Assembly: GCA_014728115.1 (NCBI GenBank)
Contig: WJME01000190.1
Span: forward strand, 1-64,000
Direction: 5' to 3'
DNA: 64,000 bases
Origin: Candidatus Zhuqueibacterota bacterium
Lineage (GTDB): Bacteria; Zhuqueibacterota; Zhuqueibacteria; Residuimicrobiales; Oceaniaggregativiventaceae
The notes beneath the pieces were generated by a model, which made no database searches, was not told the origin of the DNA, and saw only the letters and a program-made list of their open reading frames with translations. The position numbers were made by a program, and so were the translations under genes. The first letter of the stretch is position 1. Each line of letters opens with the position of its first letter. This document shows, one piece after another, positions 47,839-57,435 of this stretch.

Positions 47839-48759
47839 TTGAACAAACCCGTAGCACCTCTGCAAAAGCACCTGGCAATGATCTTTATCGATGGATTGGG
47901 AATTGGTCTGCAAGATCAGGACTATAATCCCATGGCCGCAGGATCCTGGCAGTTTTTTAATTATTACTCTCCCTTGAAATTTCCATATCGTTTTAGCCAT
48001 AATGGCCGTATAGAGGCTGTAGATGCAAATCTTACCGTCTCTGGATTGCCACAGAGCGCAACCGGCCAAACCACTTTGTTGACAGGGATCAATGCAGCGC
48101 AAGCACTCGGCCGCCATCTCAGTGGTTTTCCCAATCAACGTTTGCGCGATATTATCCGGAAATATTCTGTTTTAAAACAGTTGACCGAAAAACGGCTGAC
48201 TGCCGCGTTTCTGAACACTTTTCGTCCTCCGTTTTTCGATTTTCAGCCGGAACACATTCTTCGCCATCTCTCTGCGACAACATTGACCAATTATTATGCA
48301 GGCCTGCCATTTTTTTCAATCGAGGACCTAAAGGCCGAACGATCCATCTATCAGGATATGACTGGAGCGATGCTGATTGAAAAGGGTTTCGATGTGCCTG
48401 TCTATTCGCCTGAAAAGGCGGGAGATATTGTCGCCCATCAGGTGCGGAATTATCATTTTGTCTTGTACGAGTATTTTCAGACCGACCGTGCAGGGCACCG
48501 ACAGGATATGAAGCTCGCCCTGTCGCATTTAGAAAAGCTGGATCGTTTTCTTGCACGCCTGGTTGAAGGGATGGATTTTGCCGATTCTCTTTTATTGGTG
48601 ATCAGCGACCATGGGAATATCGAAGATTTGAGCGTAAAGATGCATACCCGAAATCCGGCTTTTTGTTTGATTTGTGGAAAGGATGAAAAAAAGTTCAAGG
48701 TCGAATCTTTGACCGATATCGTGCCTGCGATTCTGAAATTTTTTGATATTTCAAACTAG
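47839..48759 (+). CDS. alkaline-phosphatase-superfamily metalloenzyme
   Basis: 306 residues with the metal ligands and nucleophile of the phosphoglycerate mutase/alkaline phosphatase fold: Asp18 (IFIDGLGIG), the Thr nucleophile in ATGQTTLLTG, TDRAGH, SDHGNIED and the final His in MHTRNP. The substrate is unknown; it may be a phosphomutase or phosphatase. The TTG start at 47839 directly follows the SpoIID stop. It converges on the PQQ-propeller lipoprotein. Confidence 0.75.
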   Translation: MNKPVAPLQKHLAMIFIDGLGIGLQDQDYNPMAAGSWQFFNYYSPLKFPYRFSHNGRIEAVDANLTVSGLPQSATGQTTLLTGINAAQALGRHLSGFPNQRLRDIIRKYSVLKQLTEKRLTAAFLNTFRPPFFDFQPEHILRHLSATTLTNYYAGLPFFSIEDLKAERSIYQDMTGAMLIEKGFDVPVYSPEKAGDIVAHQVRNYHFVLYEYFQTDRAGHRQDMKLALSHLEKLDRFLARLVEGMDFADSLLLVISDHGNIEDLSVKMHTRNPAFCLICGKDEKKFKVESLTDIVPAILKFFDISN

Positions 48760-48792
48760 CCGATACCATCGCCAGTTGTAAGGTTCGATTCC

Positions 48793-49917
48793 TCAAAACT
48801 TTAAATCCTGGACAAAACAAGACAGAAAATCATCATCACTGGGTACGAAAAGCATATTGTCAATGACAATAGGATGCTGCCGAACCGAGCCAGGGACTTT
48901 GATCGTTTGTAACAGATTCCCTGTATGGATGTCCAAAATGGTTACACTGCCCTCGAGAGATCCGATCACGACTTTATCTGTGGCGACACAAGGGGCACTG
49001 CTGATCACACTGTTTGTGTGGTAAATCCACTTTTTTTTCCCCTTGTAATCGATTCCATGAATCCGTCCATCGGCTGACCCTATGACAATGGTTTCTTGCG
49101 AGGTGGCAGCGGGTTGATAAAATTTACTTTCAGCAGAGTACCTCCACAGTGTGTGTCCTGTTTTGCGGTCAAGGGCATAGAGTGTGCCGTCGACCAGAGG
49201 TTGCAAAATCGTATTTGATTTTATACACGCCGGTGCAAGGATTGCAGCGGTGAGCTTTTGGCTCCACAGTTTCTTCCCGTCCCTGATCGCATAGACGGTT
49301 CCTTTTTCAGTGCCCATGATGACGCAATCATTCGCCCAGCTTGCAGCGGCCCGGATGGGTTCAGGGACAGAATATTTCCATCTGGGGACTCCTGTTGCGA
49401 GGTCAAAACATACGAGTCTGCCGGTATACTCTGTTATAAACAGAGAATTTCTTGCATATAGCGGTTCGGCCAATATCAGATTCAAATTTTGTCTCCAGAC
49501 CGTGTTATCTCGAAAAACATCATAACACAGTACAGAAGGGTGTTCGTTTTTGTGCACAATGATCAAGTGGTGTTGCCACCAGAGAATATGCGCCGGATCG
49601 GCTTTGAGATCCCGATAGCCCGCCAATTTACCATCTCGTGCAAAAAGTTTTGATATGGATCCGTCATTCGAACTGAACATGAGAAAAGGACGGACATAGA
49701 CAAGTGCGGATTCTGTCGCATTAGATACTCGTTTTTGCCAGGCAAGCCTGAGTGGCAGAAGCAGTGAATCTGGTGTTGCAAAGGTTCTTTGGGGGGTTCG
49801 ACCCAATTGCGGCCAAAGGGTGTGGGGTTCTTTAAACGGTCCTTCCAGCCCCGGAGGCGCGCAATGGCAGGCCCACAGCAAGCCAAGAAGCAGGAACCCT
49901 ATATTTTTATAACACAT
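48793..49917 (-). CDS. PQQ-like beta-propeller lipoprotein
   Basis: A signal peptide with a lipobox (LLWAC, Cys17) is followed by a BamB/PQQ-type propeller with repeats such as TGVPRWKYSVPEPI, DGKKLWSQKLTAAI, TGHTLWRYSAES and KGKKKWIYHTNS. It has 374 residues from the ATG at 49917. It starts 2 bases after the stop of the barrel protein upstream and is probably co-transcribed with it. It resembles BamB but lacks strict BamB features, so no name is given. Confidence 0.8.
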   Translation of the reverse strand: MCYKNIGFLLLGLLWACHCAPPGLEGPFKEPHTLWPQLGRTPQRTFATPDSLLLPLRLAWQKRVSNATESALVYVRPFLMFSSNDGSISKLFARDGKLAGYRDLKADPAHILWWQHHLIIVHKNEHPSVLCYDVFRDNTVWRQNLNLILAEPLYARNSLFITEYTGRLVCFDLATGVPRWKYSVPEPIRAAASWANDCVIMGTEKGTVYAIRDGKKLWSQKLTAAILAPACIKSNTILQPLVDGTLYALDRKTGHTLWRYSAESKFYQPAATSQETIVIGSADGRIHGIDYKGKKKWIYHTNSVISSAPCVATDKVVIGSLEGSVTILDIHTGNLLQTIKVPGSVRQHPIVIDNMLFVPSDDDFLSCFVQDLKF

Positions 49918-49919
49918 AG

Positions 49920-52772
49920 TCAAAAATCCCAACCAAAAAAGATCTGAGTGAACCAGTCATTTGCCAGATTTGCCTGGTCGCTGATTTCGAATTTTTTGCC
50001 GATGTCGAGGCGCAGTACCAGCATGGCACCGAATCTGAATCGAATGCCAAAGCCCGAGCTTCCCAGTAAATGATCCCACTTTTCATTCCAAGTGTTACCG
50101 AGGTCGGTAAATAATGCGCCCCGGACTGAAGAGAGTCCCAGTCCGCCAAATGGAAACCGAATGCTGACGCGATCGATAAAAGGAAAACGCAATTCATTGC
50201 TCATCAGAACCAGTTTTCTGCCCCACAGGCTATAAAAAGAATAGCCCCGCAAATCCCAGCTCCCTCCCATGGCAAAAGGCGTGGATTCTTTGCCATAATT
50301 GATTTGCGACCACAATCGAATGGCATGCGTGGTTCGTTGACTCAGGCGGAAATAGCGACGATAATCGACAATACTGGTCATAAAACGCACTTTGGAATGT
50401 CTGAAATCATTGGTCACCCCCAGCGAGATATTGATGCGCTCGCCATCGACAGGACCGGTTGGTCCCCATAATGAGGTATCCTTGATATAGCTGGCAAAGG
50501 AAGAAATCAACAGAGCTTTTCGGCGTTCACCGGTATAGTACCACTCTTTGTCGGATGATCGAACATTCAAGCTTGCTTCAATTCGCTCGAATTTACTAAA
50601 AGGATAAGAAAGAGCCCCAAATCCTCCGATGCGTCGTTCCCAGAACCAAGCATCGTATCTGTTGTATCGACGACCGCCAAAATGATACGCGCCCAATGCA
50701 AAGTTTGTCCGTCTGGATAGATCTGTTCGCGATACAGCGACGTTGAAACTTTCGAGTATTTCATCTCGGCTTCTGGCCGTGTTATTCAGCAGGAAAAAAT
50801 ATTGATGGTCGCCGAGCATGTCCGATACGACGAGTTGCATACCGCCATGAGTGCCAAAAATCGGATCCTGTGTGATCTGGCTCTGGGCAATATCGAGATT
50901 GAATTTGTTTTTATACTTTACTGCTTTTGATCGTTGCAGACCGGCAAGGCGTTTATGGGTCCAGGTCTGCTCTACTTTTTCCGGACGATGCTGATCACCC
51001 AGTACCAGAGGGATGTCGAGCACTTTATGAAAATGATAAATTTGATATGCCAGGTTTTGAAAGCCGGTAAATAATAATTCACCCTGATCGGTCCATTCCG
51101 GATCAAAGGCCGATGTGGTCAAACGGGTGAGGGGGGTGGCTTGCAGAGGGGTGTCCGCTTTGCTGAGCAATTGCAGGAGTTTGGGAGAATTGCTGGCCAA
51201 TGGAGGGGAAAGGGCATTGTGTAAGAGATAAATATTATAGGTACCCTCGCGGTCAGAAACGAATGCCAAACGCCGTCCGTCTGGTGACCAGCAAGGATTT
51301 TTGTCATTAAACGAACCGTGCGTTAAACTGTGGATTGAACGACTCTTTAGATGAAATGTGAACAAGTGGCAGAACCCCTTTTCGCCATCGGGTCCGCGAT
51401 CTGAGCTGAATACCAAAGAGTGTCCGTCAGGAGACCATTCCGGATCACGATCATCGTAATAGTCGTTTGTCAATCTTGCCAACGAGTCTGTAGGGAGATG
51501 ATAATGATACAAGTCTGATTTGCCGGAAAAATCCAGTGCAGTAAAGACCAGACTTTTCCCATCAGGTGACCAGCAAGGGGAATAGAGGGACACCAGAGAA
51601 TCGAATGAAAATTTGTGTTTAAACTGTCGTGTTTTCAGATCAAAGACATAGAGTGCATCCTGTTCACCGCTCTTGCTGGTGAATGCCAGCCAGTCCTGCC
51701 AAATGTCGAGATCACTGTTGAGCAGATGCAGGGATTCCAGATTCGCACTTTTTTCGCCGTGTATCATCACCCGGGGAGGAGAGTGCTCGTCCAGAGCCTT
51801 GATATAAATGTTGGTATATCCTGTACGACTGGATTGGAACACCACATGTGGCTTACCTTCTTGAAGATAAAAAGCGGGCTTGATATTGATGCCTTTATGC
51901 GTGAGGGGTTGAGCGATCCTATCGATTGGTTCTTTATTCTCAAAGAGGGGAAAAATCGCTTTTTGTAAATCATATTGCCAGGCTATATCCAATTCTTCAG
52001 CGGATTGTGCAGTAAGACTAGAGAGTACCTCTTTAAAGTTCCGTGATAACCAGATATTTTCGATGATTTGTGTGAGCTTTTCAGGGCCGTGAGTATCCTG
52101 AATAAATTTGAGCAGGGATTGTCCTTCTTTGTACATCAAAAAAGAGCCGGAAATGTGGTGCAGATCTCGCAGAGGCACATGATACCCGCTCAGAACCGCA
52201 TCGCGGATAAACATCTCTGTTTCGCTGCTCCAGCCCTCAGACCACAATTCTGCGATTCCTTCAATAAACCATAACGGCAGTCCCGCATGGTTTTTTAAGC
52301 CATGTTGTTTTAAGATGGACTGTTCTTTACTTCGGGTAAACACATGCACGAGTTCATGTGTCATCACCCGTTTGAACTGAAGCAAAGAACCATTCGCAGG
52401 AACGACCACCCGGTTTTTTAAAAATTCAAAAAATCCTCCCAGGCCTTCCGGGATCATGGTCGGTGTGGTGTTGGTTTCTTGAAAATGAGCATGCGTGGCA
52501 TAAAAAATAAGGGGTATCCTGTAGGAGACGGTATGGTTGAAACGAATTTCCAGATCGGCAAAAACGCTCTCAGCATGTGCTGCCCCGATTTCCGCCAAGT
52601 CGCGCATCTCTGGGTAGTAATAGATATCAAAATGATCTGTTTCGAGAATATGCCAGTCAAACTGATTGTATTGAATTTTATTGCGGCCAAAATAAAATTG
52701 TGCCTGACTCTGAGAAAAGAGTATGCTCAGCAAAAGCACGATAATTTTCAAGCGGAACGGTTTCATAGCCAA
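49920..52772 (-). CDS. gluzincin peptidase / PD40 propeller / outer-membrane beta-barrel fusion
   Basis: A signal peptide (1-24, ending SQSQA) is followed by a metallopeptidase domain with HELVH (His139, Glu140, His143) and the third-ligand region WFIEGIAELW (Glu171). A TolB/PD40 propeller (about 290-600) has repeats like YSPCWSPDGKSLVFTA, RDPEWSPDGHSLVFSSDRG and KNPCWSPDGRRLAFVSDREG. The last 300 residues are a BamA-like barrel ending FTQIFFGWDF, a terminal Phe as in outer-membrane proteins. The peptidase motif looks intact. The role is probably in the outer membrane; substrates are unknown. Confidence 0.85.
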   Translation of the reverse strand: MAMKPFRLKIIVLLLSILFSQSQAQFYFGRNKIQYNQFDWHILETDHFDIYYYPEMRDLAEIGAAHAESVFADLEIRFNHTVSYRIPLIFYATHAHFQETNTTPTMIPEGLGGFFEFLKNRVVVPANGSLLQFKRVMTHELVHVFTRSKEQSILKQHGLKNHAGLPLWFIEGIAELWSEGWSSETEMFIRDAVLSGYHVPLRDLHHISGSFLMYKEGQSLLKFIQDTHGPEKLTQIIENIWLSRNFKEVLSSLTAQSAEELDIAWQYDLQKAIFPLFENKEPIDRIAQPLTHKGINIKPAFYLQEGKPHVVFQSSRTGYTNIYIKALDEHSPPRVMIHGEKSANLESLHLLNSDLDIWQDWLAFTSKSGEQDALYVFDLKTRQFKHKFSFDSLVSLYSPCWSPDGKSLVFTALDFSGKSDLYHYHLPTDSLARLTNDYYDDRDPEWSPDGHSLVFSSDRGPDGEKGFCHLFTFHLKSRSIHSLTHGSFNDKNPCWSPDGRRLAFVSDREGTYNIYLLHNALSPPLASNSPKLLQLLSKADTPLQATPLTRLTTSAFDPEWTDQGELLFTGFQNLAYQIYHFHKVLDIPLVLGDQHRPEKVEQTWTHKRLAGLQRSKAVKYKNKFNLDIAQSQITQDPIFGTHGGMQLVVSDMLGDHQYFFLLNNTARSRDEILESFNVAVSRTDLSRRTNFALGAYHFGGRRYNRYDAWFWERRIGGFGALSYPFSKFERIEASLNVRSSDKEWYYTGERRKALLISSFASYIKDTSLWGPTGPVDGERINISLGVTNDFRHSKVRFMTSIVDYRRYFRLSQRTTHAIRLWSQINYGKESTPFAMGGSWDLRGYSFYSLWGRKLVLMSNELRFPFIDRVSIRFPFGGLGLSSVRGALFTDLGNTWNEKWDHLLGSSGFGIRFRFGAMLVLRLDIGKKFEISDQANLANDWFTQIFFGWDF

Positions 52773-52847
52773 GTCCCAATGGATAGATAGAGAATGCCAG
52801 TCTTTTTCATTCTCCGATTTACATCAAGAGTACACCTGTTCAGGCAG

Positions 52848-53981
52848 TCAGGTCTGTAACCGGCCATGGGTTGTTTTTTCATAGAAACGAAATGTTTTGT
52901 AACAGTGAGCATCGAGATCCCTTAATGCCTGGATCATAGGGCGGTTGGTTTCGACGATTATGGAACAATCTGATTCGGTGAATCCCATGTTTATGCCTTT
53001 TTCGATGGTATTCAAATAAAAAGCAATATCTATGCCCTTGTGTCGATGTTCTTTGAGAATTCCCATGGCAATGGTCCGCAACTTTTTTATTTTGGGCAAG
53101 TGTAATAAAATTTTAAGGATACCCAGGGGAAAAAGTCTGCCATTGGCTCTTTGCAGGGCAGGGTTAACATCTTTGATCGTCAGGGAAAAGCCGATGCATT
53201 GTCCATCGAGGTATGCAAGGAATGTCAATTCAGGGACAAGTACCTGACTTAATTCATCTACCATATAGGCAAATTCTTTTTCCGAAAAGGGCACATGACC
53301 CCAGTTTTCTTTCCAGGCATTTGCAAATATAGGTTTGATATCATTTGCTGCCTGCTCGATTTTTTTTGGATCGAGTGGGATAATGGACAGATTAGGTCTG
53401 CGTAAAATCCGATCTCGAACCCTCCAGAGGCGGGGGTCGAGGTTTACAGCTTTGTTGACCAAAAAGGCATACCAATCAATCACTTTAATAAAACCGCAAT
53501 GTTCCAACAAGTCTCGGTAATAGGGAGGATTGTGAGCCAATAAAATTGGGGGAGGTGTGTCAAATCCATCATATAACAATCCGGCAATATCATAGAGTCC
53601 AAAGCTTTGTGGTCCTAATATGCGGGACTTGCCGTGTTGTAGCAGCCAGTGTTCTGCGTGCTCGAACAGTTTCTGAGCAACAGTGGGATCGTTTATCGAT
53701 TCAAAAAATCCAAAAAACCCTGTTTTACGATCCCGATACTGTTCATATTGCCCGCTGATATGCGCGGCAATTCTGCCGACCGGTTGGTTGCCTTTAAAGG
53801 CGAGCCAATATTTTGCTTTGCCATGTTCAAAGTAGGGGCCTTTTTTAAAGGAGAGAAATCGTTTTTGATCGTGAATCAGTGGTGGTACCCAGAGGGCATC
53901 ATCCCGATAAATGGTCCATGGAAGACGAATAAATCGGGAGAGATCTCTGTTCGTTTCTACAGGTCTGATTGATAGATTCAT
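52848..53981 (-). CDS. GNAT-family acyltransferase-like protein
   Basis: 377 residues. The N-terminal half has a GNAT-like pattern (VGRIAAHISGQYEQYRDRKTGFFGFFE) and the C-terminal half another (LDGQCIGFSLTIKDVNPALQ...HRHKGIDIAFYLNTIEKG), suggesting a tandem GNAT fold. The closest known type is the large uncharacterised family of about 370-aa N-acetyltransferases. The substrate is unknown. It is on the same strand as the barrel gene, 75 bases upstream of it. Confidence 0.7.
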   Translation of the reverse strand: MNLSIRPVETNRDLSRFIRLPWTIYRDDALWVPPLIHDQKRFLSFKKGPYFEHGKAKYWLAFKGNQPVGRIAAHISGQYEQYRDRKTGFFGFFESINDPTVAQKLFEHAEHWLLQHGKSRILGPQSFGLYDIAGLLYDGFDTPPPILLAHNPPYYRDLLEHCGFIKVIDWYAFLVNKAVNLDPRLWRVRDRILRRPNLSIIPLDPKKIEQAANDIKPIFANAWKENWGHVPFSEKEFAYMVDELSQVLVPELTFLAYLDGQCIGFSLTIKDVNPALQRANGRLFPLGILKILLHLPKIKKLRTIAMGILKEHRHKGIDIAFYLNTIEKGINMGFTESDCSIIVETNRPMIQALRDLDAHCYKTFRFYEKTTHGRLQT

Positions 53982-54134
53982 CGAGGCTCCGGAAAAGAGG
54001 TTCTCCCAGAATAGATTCCCTATACCCCGCGCTCGTTATGATGGGATGATTTGACCGTTTGCCCAGCTTTGGGAGGCGAGATGTTTGGGTTGATTTATAT
54101 GTATGCACAATTTTGTTCGGCTTGAATTTTAGTA

Positions 54135-54163
54135 TTGATTTTTTACGCATTTTTTCTTATACT
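54135..54163 (+). promoter_or_regulatory. promoter of rpsT
   Basis: TTGATT (54135-54140), 17 bases, then TATACT (54158-54163), about 40 bases before the ATG. The same hexamers and spacing occur before guaB on the other strand. Confidence 0.75.
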
Positions 54164-54203
54164 GTAAGGATTTTAAGGAACCCAATAAGGAGTGAAATTT
54201 CGT

Positions 54204-54455
54204 ATGGCACATCATAAATCCGCAATCAAACGGATTCGTACCAACGAGCGCGATCGCCAGCGTAATCGACACTATAAAACGTTGTTAAAAACCAGCTTGA
54301 AAAAAGTTCGCTCTGCTGAAAACAAAGAAGAAGCAGAAGCCTTGTACCGGCAAACAGAGTCTATCCTGGACAAGCTGGTGAATAAGAGAATTATTCATAA
54401 AAACAAAGCAGCCAACCAAAAATCAAAGTTGGCGGTATTTGTGAATCAGTTATAG
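54204..54455 (+). CDS. rpsT: 30S ribosomal protein S20
   Basis: Small basic protein of the 30S subunit that binds the 5' part of 16S rRNA. It begins MAHHKSAIKRIRTNERDRQRNRHYKT, as S20 does, with 83 residues. The start is the ATG at 54204 behind AAGGAG; a GTG four codons earlier is in frame but too near the Shine-Dalgarno sequence. It has its own promoter and terminator and stands alone between oppositely directed genes. Confidence 0.96.
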   Translation: MAHHKSAIKRIRTNERDRQRNRHYKTLLKTSLKKVRSAENKEEAEALYRQTESILDKLVNKRIIHKNKAANQKSKLAVFVNQL

Positions 54456-54477
54456 GTCGGTTCGGTCGCAAGTCTAG

Positions 54478-54504
54478 CGGGAGGTCGAAAAGCCTCCCGT
54501 TTTT

Positions 54505-54507
<3 letters not shown>
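54478..54507 (+). terminator. rho-independent terminator of rpsT
   Basis: CGGGAGG and CCTCCCG form the stem around TCGAAAAG, followed by seven T. The T-run covers the stop codon of guaB on the other strand, so the two genes share this end. Confidence 0.88.
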
Positions 54508-55995
<1,488 letters not shown>

Positions 55996-56001
55996 TCAGC
56001 T

Positions 56002-56030
56002 AGTATACTAAAGTTTTGGCACAGAATCAA
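56002..56030 (-). promoter_or_regulatory. promoter of guaB
   Basis: On the minus strand TTGATT (56030-56025), 17 bases, then TATACT (56007-56002). An ATGAT-TTTT-ATCAT inverted repeat lies just upstream (56031-56044) and could be an operator. Confidence 0.75.
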
Positions 56031-56154
56031 ATGATTTTTATCATCCGAAACCGTGTAAATGCTGGAGGTTGTGTTCAGTTGAGAAAATACGGATCCTCAT
56101 AACAGGATCGGGTGAGGGCAGAATGAGATGTGGTTTTTGATTGCATGGGCGGAC

Positions 56155-56182
56155 AAAAAAAAAGGCGCCTTTTAGGCGCCTT
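56155..56182 (-). terminator. rho-independent terminator of the lytic transglycosylase gene
   Basis: On the minus strand AAGGCGCC-TAAAA-GGCGCCTT is followed by a run of T (the A run at 56155-56163). It lies 14 bases after the stop codon. Confidence 0.88.
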
Positions 56183-56195
56183 GAGATCTAAAGAA

Positions 56196-56894
56196 TTACA
56201 TAAAGTCCTGTTCACGAAATTCGTCATACAACTTTAGCACCGCAGGCACATAGCTGCGGGTTTCTGCATAAAGTATTTTATTGTTTCGGTTGGATTCCAG
56301 CCACAGTTCCGCGCGGTGGGGACCACCATTATAGGCAGCCAAGCCACCATCATGTTCATACATGTTCACGAGGTGACTGAGATAGCGGCATCCAAGCCGA
56401 ATGTTAATGATAGGGTCGAATAGGATCTCATCGGATGACGTCCACGCTAATCCTTCTTCTACTGCAAGAAAAGCGCCGGTCGCAGGCATGATTTGCATCA
56501 ATCCTTTGGCTCCGGCACGCGATGTCACCGTCGGCTCCCATGTTTTTGCACTTTCGTGCGTGATGGTTGCACAGATAAAATCAACATTCAAGTTGGGGTA
56601 TTTTTGCGACATGGCAAAAATTTCCTGCGCAATAGAGACTTTTAACGAATCAGGCATTTCAGGATTATAACGTGAAATGATATTGAGAACCTTGTTTTGG
56701 GTTCCTGATGAAACCCGGTCAATCGATATCACATCTTTTTGTAAATCCACCTGGCGTTTTATCTCATCTATGGACATTGACGGTTTTGGTGTCATTTGTC
56801 CGTTGATCCACCACACGACGCCTAAAAATATGACGAACACGTGAATTGTTAAAATCGTCATTATTTTCTTTAGATCGAATGGTGTTGCTTTCAT
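56196..56894 (-). CDS. membrane-anchored lytic transglycosylase (SLT fold)
   Basis: One N-terminal membrane segment (ILTIHVFVIFLGVVWW) is followed by an SLT domain: the catalytic Glu is in THESAKTWEP, then SRAGAKGLMQIMPATG, NIRLGCRYLSHLV and LAAYNGGP. It cleaves the MurNAc-GlcNAc bond to the anhydro product. The ATG at 56894 (232 aa) has AGGAGG five bases upstream. A sigma54-like promoter lies about 100 bases upstream and a terminator directly after. Confidence 0.9.
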   Translation of the reverse strand: MKATPFDLKKIMTILTIHVFVIFLGVVWWINGQMTPKPSMSIDEIKRQVDLQKDVISIDRVSSGTQNKVLNIISRYNPEMPDSLKVSIAQEIFAMSQKYPNLNVDFICATITHESAKTWEPTVTSRAGAKGLMQIMPATGAFLAVEEGLAWTSSDEILFDPIINIRLGCRYLSHLVNMYEHDGGLAAYNGGPHRAELWLESNRNNKILYAETRSYVPAVLKLYDEFREQDFM

Positions 56895-56995
56895 CATTTC
56901 CTCCTACACAATCCCCCTTTAGTTGCGAGATCGTATGCAAGTTAACAAAGATGCATCAGTTCCTATTCCATTCGAAGCAATTCACGTATATTATT

Positions 56996-57011
56996 TGCAA
57001 AAGTTGTGCCA
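56996..57011 (-). promoter_or_regulatory. sigma54-like promoter element
   Basis: On the minus strand TGGCAC-AACTT-TTGCA, with exact -24 (GG) / -12 (GC) spacing. It lies about 102 bases before the transglycosylase start. A weaker sigma70 reading (TTGGCA-N16-TATACG) overlaps it. Confidence 0.5.
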
Positions 57012-57189
57012 AGTTCCCCTATTTATTGATACTGTTTCTTTTTTTTGACTGTGTTTCTGTGAAAAATATATTTCAAGTATTTAAAAAACATTGATTTATA
57101 TTTTTCCCTGCAAGCGGGGGTAACAGAAAGACAAAAATGTCAATCAAATGGAAAGATACCCTGAAAATTGTGCAATGTTGGTACAAAAT

Positions 57190-57202
57190 GTCACACTGTG
57201 AC
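57190..57202. promoter_or_regulatory. palindrome, candidate operator
   Basis: GTCACA-C-TGTGAC is a perfect inverted repeat about 110 bases upstream of the likely pckA -35. Its half-sites are those of CRP/FNR-type boxes, but in an inverted, close arrangement. Confidence 0.35.
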
Positions 57203-57315
57203 CCAAATCCCTAGACAGTTTAATGCTTTTAACTGAATCATATTGTGATCTGGAGCACGCTATGCAAAATATGAACATTCTTGGTGTTTGGCCCATGCTG
57301 CTATACCGATCTGGC

Positions 57316-57344
57316 TTGACAATGAACAAAAAGTTTTGTTATTT
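57316..57344 (+). promoter_or_regulatory. probable pckA promoter
   Basis: TTGACA (57316-57321), 17 bases, then TTATTT (57339-57344); the -10 is poor. It lies about 90 bases before the chosen ATG. Confidence 0.4.
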
Positions 57345-57435
57345 AACAGGATATCAATTTTAGCTATCAATAACGCATGTTGCGGTATAAATGTTCCCTA
57401 TTTGTGGCTCTATTTCCCATGCGAAAGGATCGATT

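Larger units (their letters stand above)
56898..57435. other. intergenic region between lytic transglycosylase and pckA
   Basis: 538 bases without a gene I can support. It holds a sigma54-like element for the transglycosylase (56996-57011), a 13-base perfect palindrome GTCACACTGTGAC (57190-57202) and a likely pckA promoter (57316-57344), besides AT-rich stretches. Confidence 0.6.

Noticed and set aside
48770-48805. tRNA T-arm-like word GGTTCGATTCC
   Set aside because: There is no acceptor, D or anticodon arm in the preceding 60 bases; it lies between two convergent genes by chance.
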